DNA of 9,285 nt, from NCBI GenBank assembly GCA_016882585.1, contig VGPP01000064.1, forward strand, positions 1 through 9,285. Direction: 5' to 3'. The position numbers and the translations under genes were made by a program. This DNA comes from Cyanobacteria bacterium M_surface_7_m2_037. Lineage in GTDB: Bacteria > Cyanobacteriota > Cyanobacteriia > PCC-6307 > Cyanobiaceae. The notes beneath the pieces were generated by a model, which saw nothing but the letters and a program-made list of their open reading frames with translations, did not search any database and was not told the origin of the DNA. Of the stretch, positions 1-6,058 are shown in pieces (the first letter of the stretch is position 1; each line of letters opens with the position of its first letter).

Positions 1-371
1 CTGTGGTGGATCCGCTGCTCTCCAGCTTCGACTTCACCGGCATCTGCAACCGCTTTATCGACGGCAACGGCTACTCGCTGCGCATTGGCGACAGCGATCT
101 GGGCACGGTGTATCGCCTCAGCGTGGTGAAGGAATCGGGCGACACGCTGCTGATGGCGCTGCCCACCAAGCCAGGAGCTGGTCCTGAACTGGTGGTGGCC
201 CGCAGCGGTGGTTCAACCAATGGCTTTCTGCTGCTGGTGCCCGAGCCGGGCTGGAAGCTGATGCGCCGTCAGTTCGGTGGTCGCACCCTCGGCCACGTGT
301 ACGTGTACCGCGCCGATTGGCCGGATGCGGCCGCGGCAGCAGCGCCGCCCATGCCCGCCGCCGGCAGCTGA
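1..371 (+). CDS. Unrecognised protein, C-terminal part (5' end outside window)
   Basis: The reading frame is open from the window edge to a TGA at 369-371. The GTG at position 3 is only the first codon of this class in the window, and the frame enters without a stop, so the gene almost certainly begins further left. The visible 122 residues are mixed hydrophobic and polar with no transmembrane stretch. They have a globular beta-rich look (for example YSLRIGDSDLGTVYRLSVVK, then a GFLLLVPEPGWKLMRRQFGG segment) and end in an alanine/proline-rich tail (DAAAAAAPPMPAAGS) that is probably disordered. I do not recognise the family and assign no function. It is followed 56 bases later by rpsU on the same strand. 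Confidence that this is coding is high because the composition is protein-like over the whole length; confidence in its identity is nil. Confidence 0.75.
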   Translation, partial: VVDPLLSSFDFTGICNRFIDGNGYSLRIGDSDLGTVYRLSVVKESGDTLLMALPTKPGAGPELVVARSGGSTNGFLLLVPEPGWKLMRRQFGGRTLGHVYVYRADWPDAAAAAAPPMPAAGS

Positions 372-427
372 AGGGCTGACAAGGCACTTGCTACCATCGT
401 CAAACTGCACAGATTCTTGATCGGTTT

Positions 428-598
428 ATGACCCAGGTCACCGTCGGCGAAAACGAGGGCATTGAGTCGGCGCTGCGCCGCTTCAAGCGCCAGGTGTCCA
501 AAGCCGGGATCTTCGCCGACCTCAAGCGCCTGCGTCACCACGAAACCCCGGTTGAGAAGTACAAGCGCAAGGCCCAGCAGCGCCGTCGCCGCCGCTGA
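428..598 (+). CDS. rpsU: 30S ribosomal protein S21
   Basis: This 56-residue protein is a clear bS21: it starts MTQVTVGENEGIESALRRFK, continues through KAGIFADLKRLRHHETPVEK, and ends in a polybasic tail (KAQQRRRRR). S21 sits on the platform of the 30S subunit near the anti-Shine-Dalgarno end of 16S rRNA and helps initiation (family knowledge). The length matches the family, which runs from about 55 to 70 residues. ATG 428 is chosen because it gives the canonical S21 N-terminus; no strong Shine-Dalgarno precedes it. The gene lies in its own short interval after the unrecognised gene and is followed 34 bases later by a strong intrinsic terminator, so it is probably a short transcription unit or the end of one. 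Confidence 0.96.
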   Translation: MTQVTVGENEGIESALRRFKRQVSKAGIFADLKRLRHHETPVEKYKRKAQQRRRRR

Positions 599-632
599 TC
601 GGCTTGGTTCAACACCCCGGATGGGGACCCTG

Positions 633-668
633 GCGGAAACCGGTGTTTCTACCGGTTTCCGCTTTTTT
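633..668 (+). terminator. Intrinsic terminator after rpsU
   Basis: A perfect 12-bp stem (GCGGAAACCGGT at 633-644 with ACCGGTTTCCGC at 651-662) has a 6-base loop and is followed directly by six T residues (663-668). The orientation terminates rpsU transcription. There is no matching T-tract for the other strand, so it should not stop transcripts arriving from comM. Confidence 0.93.
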
Positions 669-710
669 ATGGCCTGTTGATGATGGGATCACCCCCCGCA
701 GAGGTGTCCC

Positions 711-851
711 ATGAAGCAGCTGATGCAGGTTCTCAACCGCTGGTTTGGCTCGAGCGTTGGCAATGCCTTCGGAAATCCCCTGGAGGAGCGCCAGCACCAG
801 CCGCCACTGGTGGGTGTGCAGCCCTACCGCGATCAGCCCCTGCGGCACTGA
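711..851 (+). CDS. Uncharacterised 46-residue protein
   Basis: ATG 711 is preceded by GAGG at 701-704 with 6-base spacing, one of the best Shine-Dalgarno sites in the window. The product is 46 residues, starting MKQLMQVLNRWFGSSVGNAF and ending QPYRDQPLRH. The N-terminal part could form an amphipathic helix containing a WFG motif; the rest is polar and proline-containing. There is no signal peptide or membrane segment. By hand count 37 of 46 codons end in G or C, matching genuine genes here, whereas the opposite strand over the same bases scores far lower. The gene lies behind the rpsU terminator, so it needs its own promoter, which I could not identify. Its 3' 119 bases are overlapped by the comM reading frame on the other strand. 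I do not recognise the family. Confidence 0.68.
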   Translation: MKQLMQVLNRWFGSSVGNAFGNPLEERQHQPPLVGVQPYRDQPLRH

Positions 852-2379
852 GCTGGTCAAAGCTGCGGTAGCTGAGGGCCTCGGCGATCGCTGAGGCCTC
901 CACGCTGGGCTCGCCGCTCAGATCCGCAATGGTGCGTCCCATGCGCAGCACGCGTTCGGCGGCGCGGGCGCTGAGGCCCCGTTGATCGATCGCTGCCTGC
1001 CAGAGGTCGAGGGCTTCCGCCTGGATCGCACCGCACTGGCGCAGATCAGCGGCGCTCAGCGCGCTGTTGCTCACCCCTTTGGGGTTGCGCCTGAGCATGC
1101 GCTGGCGGGCCACCGCCACTCGCTCGCGCACCGTGGCGCTCGTTTCGCCGCCGCTGGAGCCGCGGAAGCCGGCGCCGAGTGTGCTGCCCTCCAGCCGCCG
1201 CATCACCACCTGCAGATCGATGCGATCGAGCAGCGGGCCTGAGATTCGGCTCCAGTAGCGCTGCTGCTGGGCGGTGCCGCAGCTGCAGGTGCGCTCGGGA
1301 TCCCCCGCCCAGCCGCAGGCGCAGGGGTTGGTGGCGGCCACCAGGTTCACCGCGCAGGGAAAGCGCAGCCGTTGCCGGGCCCTGCTCAGCCACAGTTCGC
1401 CTTGCTCCAGCGGCTGGCGCAGCTGATTGAGCACATCGCGGCGGAATTCCGCCAGTTCATCCAGAAACAGCACCCCCCGGTGGGCCAGGGTGAGCTCGCC
1501 CGGCCGCAGCTTGGCGCCTCCCCCCACCAGTGCGGCACTGGAGCAGCTGTGATGGGGGCTGCGGAAGGGGCGTTGCTGCAGCCATGCACCCTCGGGCGAC
1601 AGCAATCCAGCGATGGAATACAGCTGGGTGAGCTCGAGCTGCTCGGCGCGATTCAAGGGGGGCAGCAGGCCGGGTAAACAGCGGGCCAGCAGGGTTTTGC
1701 CGCTGCCGGGTGGACCCACCAGAAGCAAGTGATGGCCGCCGGCAGCGGCGATCTCCAGCGCGCGTCGCCCGTGCAGCTGCCCTTGCACACTCGCCAGATC
1801 CCCGAGCGGATCGATCTCCGGCTGCGCTGCGCTCGCTGCTGCTCCACAGGCCGGTGGGGCGGCGCGATCCGGGTTCTGCAGCCAGTCCAGCGCCTCGCTC
1901 AGGCTGCTGGCCACCACCAGCGGCAGGTGCTCCACCAGGGCGGCTTCGCGCTGGTTGGCCCGCGGCAGCAGCAGGGCCCGCGCGCCATGCCGCTGTGCGG
2001 CCAGGGCCAGGGCCACCGCGCCGCGCACCGGCCGCAGTTCACCGCCCAGGCCCAGCTCTCCGGCACACCAGATCCCCTCGAGTTGCGCGGGATCCAGTTG
2101 ACCGCTGGCGGCCAGAACGGCCAGGGCGATCGGCAGGTCGAAGGCAGGCCCCTCTTTGCGCAGATCCGCTGGAGCCAGGTTCACGATCACGCGGGTGAGG
2201 GGCATACGCAGTGCGCTGTTGCGGATGGCAGCCCGCACGCGCTGCCGTGATTCCTGCACGGCTGCATCGGCCAAGCCCACCACCTGAAGCCCCGGTAATC
2301 CCGGCGCGATATCCACTTCCACCGCTACAGCCCGGGCTTCGAGCCCTACCAGGGCGGCTCCGCTGCATCGTGCCAACAT
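733..2379 (-). CDS. comM: ComM/YifB-family AAA+ ATPase (Mg-chelatase-like), with atypical C-terminal extension
   Basis: The N-terminal domain is typical of YifB/ComM (PGLPGLQVVGL, then NLAPADLRKEG). It is followed by a AAA+ domain with Walker A GPPGSGKT at about residues 222-229 and Walker B VLFLDEL at 303-309. The family's four-cysteine segment comes next (NPCACG to CSCG, cysteines near 353, 355, 365, 367), then SGPLLDRIDL and the C-terminal RAAERVLRMGRTIADL. In transformable bacteria ComM is a hexameric helicase that drives branch migration during DNA recombination; a role in natural transformation here is inference. ATG 2379 is chosen because homologues start MLAR; an in-frame GTG at 2388 would add three residues. 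Family similarity ends at about residue 509, near the usual length, yet the frame runs 39 residues further. That tail lies antisense to the small ORF at 711-851 and has non-coding-like codon use. The gene is divergent from the HIT gene with about 49 bases between starts. Confidence 0.93.
   Translation of the reverse strand: MLARCSGAALVGLEARAVAVEVDIAPGLPGLQVVGLADAAVQESRQRVRAAIRNSALRMPLTRVIVNLAPADLRKEGPAFDLPIALAVLAASGQLDPAQLEGIWCAGELGLGGELRPVRGAVALALAAQRHGARALLLPRANQREAALVEHLPLVVASSLSEALDWLQNPDRAAPPACGAAASAAQPEIDPLGDLASVQGQLHGRRALEIAAAGGHHLLLVGPPGSGKTLLARCLPGLLPPLNRAEQLELTQLYSIAGLLSPEGAWLQQRPFRSPHHSCSSAALVGGGAKLRPGELTLAHRGVLFLDELAEFRRDVLNQLRQPLEQGELWLSRARQRLRFPCAVNLVAATNPCACGWAGDPERTCSCGTAQQQRYWSRISGPLLDRIDLQVVMRRLEGSTLGAGFRGSSGGETSATVRERVAVARQRMLRRNPKGVSNSALSAADLRQCGAIQAEALDLWQAAIDQRGLSARAAERVLRMGRTIADLSGEPSVEASAIAEALSYRSFDQLSAAGADRGRAAHPPVAAGAGAPPGDFRRHCQRSSQTSG
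884..891. repeat. HIP1 octamer (GCGATCGC)
   Basis: An exact copy of the cyanobacterial highly iterated palindrome, lying inside the 3' part of comM. With only two copies in 9.3 kb it is weakly enriched at most. Confidence 0.5.
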
Positions 2380-2397
2380 CGGGCTCACACAAACCTG

Positions 2398-2419
2398 CAG
2401 TGGTGAAGTGCCACCGCTG
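2398..2419. promoter_or_regulatory. Imperfect inverted repeat between the divergent comM and HIT genes (possible operator)
   Basis: CAGTGGTG (2398-2405) and CACCGCTG (2412-2419) are complementary with one G-T wobble across a 6-base spacer. They occupy the centre of the 49-base gap that must hold the start signals for both genes. No clear -10/-35 pair is visible. It could be an operator, a small mRNA hairpin in the HIT leader, or chance. Confidence 0.25.
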
Positions 2420-2428
2420 TTTCATCTG

Positions 2429-2791
2429 ATGGCTGACGCCTCTGCCACCCCGCCGAACGACACGATCTTCGGCCGCATCCTGCGCGGTGAGATCCCCTGC
2501 GATCAGGTGTATGCCGATGAGCAGTGCCTGGCCTTCCGCGATGTGGCGCCCCAGGCACCCGTCCACATCCTGGTGATTCCGCGGGAGCACGTGGTGAACC
2601 TGGCGGAAGCGGGCGATCAGCACGAGCAGTTGCTCGGCCATCTGCTGCTGGTGGCGGCCAAGGTGGCCCGCCAGGAGGGCCTGAGCGGCTTCCGCACCGT
2701 GATCAACAGCGGTGAGGAGGCCGGTCAGACCGTGTTCCATCTGCATGTGCACGTGATCGGTGGCCGTCCGCTGGTCTGGCCGCCGGGCTGA
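2429..2791 (+). CDS. HIT-family hydrolase (HINT-like purine nucleoside phosphoramidase)
   Basis: The 120-residue product has the HINT layout: DTIFGRILRGEIPCDQVYAD at residues 11-30, AFRDVAPQAPVHILVIP around 35-51, then GQTVFHLHVHVIGGRP. The histidine triad HLHVH has histidines at 104, 106 and 108; the central one is the nucleophile in the family. The end (WPPG) matches the HINT branch, not the Fhit or GalT branches. HINT proteins hydrolyse adenosine 5'-monophosphoramidates and acyl-AMPs in the cytoplasm; the physiological substrate in cyanobacteria is not known to me. ATG 2429 is preferred because it places DTIFGRI at the usual distance from the N-terminus; GTG 2408 in frame would add seven residues. 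The ABC transporter gene follows 38 bases downstream on the same strand, so co-transcription is likely. Confidence 0.94.
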   Translation: MADASATPPNDTIFGRILRGEIPCDQVYADEQCLAFRDVAPQAPVHILVIPREHVVNLAEAGDQHEQLLGHLLLVAAKVARQEGLSGFRTVINSGEEAGQTVFHLHVHVIGGRPLVWPPG

Positions 2792-2829
2792 GGCACAGCC
2801 GGCGAGAATGGGTTGACCTGAACGCCGTC

Positions 2830-4815
2830 ATGAATCCCCTGCAGGCCTTCCGCAGTCAGCTCGGCAAGCTGCGGCGCCTCGCCCAGCCCTACTTCCTGCC
2901 GGTGGAAGACACCAGTGGCTGGCAATTCCTGCTGCTGATCGTGGCCCTGCTCACCGTGGTAGTGGGCAGCACCCTGCTGTTGCTCACCGCAGTGGTGGCG
3001 GCCAGCGGTGCCCTGATCCCTGAGTTGCAGGCGCGCTTCCTGCCGGGTGTGCCGCAACAGGTGAGTGCCATCTGGGCCAGCCCGGCTGGGCCGGTGGTGA
3101 TGGTGTTGTTCGTGGCGGGCCTGATTGCGTTCGGGGCGCTGCGCAGCAAGCTGCGCCAAGGGCGCTGGCTGCCCTGGCTGCTGATGGGGGTGATCACGCT
3201 GTTGATCCTGGTGATCAACGGCATCAACGTGGGCATCAGCTATATCGCCCGCAATGTTGATAACACCCTGGTGGCCTACAAGGCCGATGAGTTCTGGCAG
3301 GTGGTGGCGATCTATGCCTTCTGCCTGGTGCTGGCGCTGCCGATTCGTGCCCTTCAGAGTTATCTGATTCCCAAGCTTGGTTTGCTCTGGCGTGAGTGGT
3401 TGAGCGGTCGTCTGCTCAATCGCTATCTGAACAACCGCGCCTACTACGTTCTCAATCCCAACGACGAAACGGCGGAGGAGATCGACAACCCCGATCAACG
3501 GATCTCTCAAGACACAGCCAGCTTCACCGGTACCAGTCTGAGCGTGACGGTTGAGATCGTTTCGGCGCTCCTCACCTTCATCAGCTTCATCGTGGTGCTC
3601 TGGACGATCAGCACCACGCTCGCCCTATGGCTGCTGGTGTATTCGCTGGGTGGTACGGCCGTGATCGTGTTCGCCAGCCGCAAGCTGGTGGCCCTGAACT
3701 ACGACCAGCTGCGCCTCGAAGCCGATTTCCGCTACGGCCTGGTGCACATCCGCGACAACGCTGAATCCATCGCCTTCTATCGCGGTGAACAGCAGGAGTC
3801 GCGCGAGGCGGTGCGGCGCCTGGATGGGGCGATCCGCAACTACGACAAGCTGATCGTGTGGGAAGCGCTGATCAGCGTGATTCAGCGCTCCTACGACTAC
3901 TTCTCGCGCTTTTTGCCCTGGCTGGTGATCGCGCCGATCTACTTCGCCAAAGAAGTGGATTTCGGCGTGTTCGGCCAGGCCAGTATCGCCTTCTCCCAGG
4001 TGTTGTTCTCGGTGAGTTACATCGTGAACAACATCGATCGCCTGGCGGCCTTCTCGGCCTCAATCAGCCGCTTGGAGGGCTTCCAGGGCAAGGTGGAAGC
4101 CATCAACCGCTCCGAGGCCCAGCGTGAACTGCTGGCAGAGGAGTCGTCGCGGGCGGCCCAGTCGCTGTTGGTGCGCCATGTGGATCTGGTGCCCCCAGGC
4201 AGCGATCGCCGCCTGATTCACGACCTCAGCCTGGAGGTGGCCCCCAGTCAGCGGGTGCTGGTGGTGGGCCCGAGCGGCTGCGGCAAAACGTCCTTCCTGC
4301 GCCTGGTGAGCGGCCTCTGGCCGCCCACTGCTGGTGAGGTGGAGCGTCCGCCCCTCTCGGAGCTGCTGTTCATCCCGCAGAAGCCTTACATGATTCTGGG
4401 CAGCCTGCGCGAGCAGCTCTGTTACCCCCAGGATCCGCAGCGCTTCAGCGATGAGCACCTGCGCAGCGTGCTCGAGGAGGTGCGCCTGGGCGCCCTGGTG
4501 CAGCGCTACCCCGACTTCGACATCAAGCAGGACTGGCCGCGCCTGCTCTCCCTCGGTGAGCAGCAGCGCCTGGCCTTTGCCCGCCTGTTGCTCAATTCAC
4601 CGCGGTTTGTGGTGCTCGATGAGGCCACCAGCGCCCTCGATGTGAGCACCGAGCAGCACCTTTATGAGCTGCTGGCCCAGCGTGAGATGGCGTTTGTGAG
4701 CGTGGGTCACCGCCCCACCCTCAAGAGCTTCCACAACCTGGTGCTCGAGCTCGACGGCCAGGGTGGCTGGAAGTTGATTCCCGCCGCCAGCTATACCTTC
4801 AACTCCGGCGTCTGA
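2830..4815 (+). CDS. ABC transporter, permease fused to ATPase, SbmA/BacA-like (ABC_membrane_2 type)
   Basis: This is a 661-residue half-transporter. Hydrophobic segments lie near residues 33-60, 88-104, 114-134 and 156-172, and a cluster at about 243-281, with others near 361-372 and 384-400. The segment EIDNPDQRISQD (217-228) and the EADFRYGLVHIRDNAE stretch (297-312) are marks of the SbmA/BacA/ABCD membrane-domain family. The ATPase domain is intact: Walker A GPSGCGKT (480-487), Q-loop FIPQKPY with Q517, signature LSLGEQQ (573-579), Walker B FVVLDE (593-598) and H-loop H627. Relatives import vitamin B12, antimicrobial peptides or acyl-CoA; nothing in the sequence selects a substrate. It probably acts as a homodimer in the plasma or thylakoid membrane. 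No Shine-Dalgarno is obvious at ATG 2830. The HLIP gene follows after 8 bases, which implies a shared transcript. Confidence 0.93.
   Translation: MNPLQAFRSQLGKLRRLAQPYFLPVEDTSGWQFLLLIVALLTVVVGSTLLLLTAVVAASGALIPELQARFLPGVPQQVSAIWASPAGPVVMVLFVAGLIAFGALRSKLRQGRWLPWLLMGVITLLILVINGINVGISYIARNVDNTLVAYKADEFWQVVAIYAFCLVLALPIRALQSYLIPKLGLLWREWLSGRLLNRYLNNRAYYVLNPNDETAEEIDNPDQRISQDTASFTGTSLSVTVEIVSALLTFISFIVVLWTISTTLALWLLVYSLGGTAVIVFASRKLVALNYDQLRLEADFRYGLVHIRDNAESIAFYRGEQQESREAVRRLDGAIRNYDKLIVWEALISVIQRSYDYFSRFLPWLVIAPIYFAKEVDFGVFGQASIAFSQVLFSVSYIVNNIDRLAAFSASISRLEGFQGKVEAINRSEAQRELLAEESSRAAQSLLVRHVDLVPPGSDRRLIHDLSLEVAPSQRVLVVGPSGCGKTSFLRLVSGLWPPTAGEVERPPLSELLFIPQKPYMILGSLREQLCYPQDPQRFSDEHLRSVLEEVRLGALVQRYPDFDIKQDWPRLLSLGEQQRLAFARLLLNSPRFVVLDEATSALDVSTEQHLYELLAQREMAFVSVGHRPTLKSFHNLVLELDGQGGWKLIPAASYTFNSGV
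4202..4209. repeat. HIP1 octamer (GCGATCGC)
   Basis: A second exact HIP1 copy, inside the ABC transporter gene just upstream of its Walker A codons. Confidence 0.5.
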
Positions 4816-4823
4816 TCCCCACG

Positions 4824-5006
4824 ATGAGCACCACCAGCACAACCCCCGCCACCAGCGCCACCACCAACGACGTGCCCGCCTTTGGCTGGAGTGCCTACGC
4901 CGAGCGCGTGAATGGTCGCTTCGCGATGGTGGGATTTGCGGCGATCCTGCTGGTGGAGGCGATCAGCGGCGACACCTTCCTGCGCTGGGCCGGTTTCGTG
5001 GGCTGA
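4824..5006 (+). CDS. hli: High-light-inducible protein (HLIP/SCP)
   Basis: The 60-residue protein has one chlorophyll a/b-binding-like helix with the diagnostic motif AERVNGRFAMVGFAAILLVE. Within it, E27, N30 and R32 are the residues used for pigment binding and helix packing in the CAB/ELIP/HLIP superfamily. The first 19 residues are Ser/Thr/Ala-rich and probably flexible. HLIPs sit in the thylakoid membrane, bind chlorophyll and carotenoid, quench excess energy and protect photosystem II assembly under high light or nutrient stress. ATG 4824 lies 8 bases past the ABC transporter stop with no clear Shine-Dalgarno, so translation may be coupled to the gene in front. The stop faces the lipoprotein gene on the other strand across only 5 bases. 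Confidence 0.95.
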   Translation: MSTTSTTPATSATTNDVPAFGWSAYAERVNGRFAMVGFAAILLVEAISGDTFLRWAGFVG

Positions 5007-5011
5007 TGCCT

Positions 5012-5506
5012 TCAGGGCAGCTCTAGGAGATCCACCTGCCACAGGCCGCCCCGGCTCACCTCCACCGCCAGCACACGGCCATCGGCGCTGAGGCTCACCC
5101 GTTGGGGCACGCCGGCAGGTTCAATCGGCACCACTTGTGAGGCCTGCAGCGACCGGCGGTGGATTACGAGCTCGCTGCGGTCATCGCGCTGGCGCACCAG
5201 GGCGAGGCGCTCGCCCCGTTGGTCCACCGCCACGCTGATGGGCAGGCTGTCGGGGCGGTTGAGGCCCGGCAGTGGAACCGGTGCATGGCGCAGGCGATCG
5301 ATCAGCTGCACCTGGGCCCGGCTGCCGGGGCGGCTGCTGATCAGCGCCAGCCAGTTGCTGTTGAGCGAGGGGCTCTGGCTGTCGCCCAGGCCGCTTAACG
5401 GTTGGTTGAGTGCTGCGATGGGCCTGAGGCCCGCCTGGCAGCCCGTGAGCAGCAGGGCGAGCGCACCACCCCAGAGGCCCGCGCCGAAGGAGGCTTGCCG
5501 GCTCAT
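5012..5506 (-). CDS. Small lipoprotein with three TolB-like beta-propeller repeats (lipoprotein B)
   Basis: The product has 164 residues. A signal peptide with lipobox LLLTGC (Cys23) follows a short basic/polar start (MSRQASFGAGLWGGALALLL), so export and lipid attachment are expected. Three repeats of roughly 45 residues follow: SLNSNWLALISSRPGSRAQV, then AVDQRGERLALVRQRDDRSE, then SLSADGRVLAVEVSRGG. Each has the pattern of a small polar turn, a hydrophobic strand (LAL/LAV) and a charged turn seen in TolB/PD40 propeller blades. Three blades are too few to close a propeller, and the protein ends straight after the third. Its ATG overlaps the stop of lipoprotein A in an ATGA, so the two are translationally coupled. 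The name TolB would be wrong: no N-terminal TolB domain is present and no Tol-Pal gene is nearby. The function is unknown. Confidence 0.85.
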   Translation of the reverse strand: MSRQASFGAGLWGGALALLLTGCQAGLRPIAALNQPLSGLGDSQSPSLNSNWLALISSRPGSRAQVQLIDRLRHAPVPLPGLNRPDSLPISVAVDQRGERLALVRQRDDRSELVIHRRSLQASQVVPIEPAGVPQRVSLSADGRVLAVEVSRGGLWQVDLLELP

Positions 5507-6036
5507 GGCTGCAGCGGGGGGCCACCGCCGCTTTCCAGCAGGCCCGGCGCGCGATCGGGTTCGAGCATGGCAGCCAGGCTGAACACCTGAAGGCGGCGGC
5601 TGCCGCCGGTGATCAGCTCCAGGGCGATGCTTTGGCCATCGGGAGCCAGGCTCAACTGCTGTGGTTCCTGATCGGCAGGAAGGAACAGCGGATGCTGCTG
5701 GCCTGTGGCCCGATCTTCAATCACGGCCTGGCGGCGCCCACCCTGCTGAACCAACAGGGCCAGATAGCGGCCATTCCAGCTCAGCGATGGCGAGCTGTGG
5801 GGCTGCCGATTGCGCAGCTGACGCAGGGGCAGCACGCGGCCCGTGCGGCGCTCCTGCAAGAGCACCGTGGTGCGACCACCGCGATCGACCAGGCTGGCGA
5901 GCAGGCGGCCATCGCCGCTGAGGGCCGGTTGCTGGCGGGATTCGGCTGCCAGCCCGGCCGGAGCTGCGGGTTGGCGCCGTAAAGGCCACAGCGAACAGCC
6001 ACTCAGCCCAAGTGCGGTGACCGCTGTGCAGGCCAT
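5503..6036 (-). CDS. Small lipoprotein with three TolB-like beta-propeller repeats (lipoprotein A)
   Basis: From ATG 6036 the product has 177 residues and a short lipoprotein signal, MACTAVTALGLSGC (lipobox LSGC, Cys14). Three propeller-type repeats follow: PALSGDGRLLASLVDRGGRT, then SLSWNGRYLALLVQQGGRRQ, then SLAPDGQSIALELITGGSRR. They are clearly of the same kind as the three in lipoprotein B. The start is uncertain. The chosen one leaves no basic residue before the hydrophobic core, while the codons just upstream would read HWRRRL, an ideal n-region, but hold no ATG, GTG or TTG. The next in-frame ATG, at 6162, lies deep inside ycf66. The gene begins 22 bases after the ycf66 stop and overlaps the next gene by 4 bases, so it belongs to the psbX-ycf66 gene train. 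Its function is unknown. Confidence 0.83.
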   Translation of the reverse strand: MACTAVTALGLSGCSLWPLRRQPAAPAGLAAESRQQPALSGDGRLLASLVDRGGRTTVLLQERRTGRVLPLRQLRNRQPHSSPSLSWNGRYLALLVQQGGRRQAVIEDRATGQQHPLFLPADQEPQQLSLAPDGQSIALELITGGSRRLQVFSLAAMLEPDRAPGLLESGGGPPLQP

Positions 6037-6058
6037 GAGGCGCCGCCGCCAGTGGGGA

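Noticed and set aside
376..427. Promoter for rpsU (CTGACA at 376-381, TACCAT at 392-397)
   Set aside because: The two boxes are only 10 bases apart, and no partner lies at the normal 16-18-base spacing for either one.
609..860. Minus-strand frame over the rpsU terminator
   Set aside because: Reads straight through a perfect terminator hairpin; no signals. It is a neighbouring frame to the comM tail but has no family similarity.
1710..2250. Long plus-strand frames opposite comM
   Set aside because: Arg/Pro/Ala-rich translations with no motifs; they are antisense shadows of a well-conserved ATPase in GC-rich DNA.
2039..2752. Minus-strand frame of 237 codons crossing comM and the HIT gene
   Set aside because: Runs antisense through the HIT gene and out of frame through comM; composition (His/Gln/Gly-rich) is typical of an antisense frame.
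2725..3510. Minus-strand frame of 261 codons opposite the ABC transporter
   Set aside because: Gln/His-rich antisense translation with no recognisable domain; the plus strand has complete ABC motifs.
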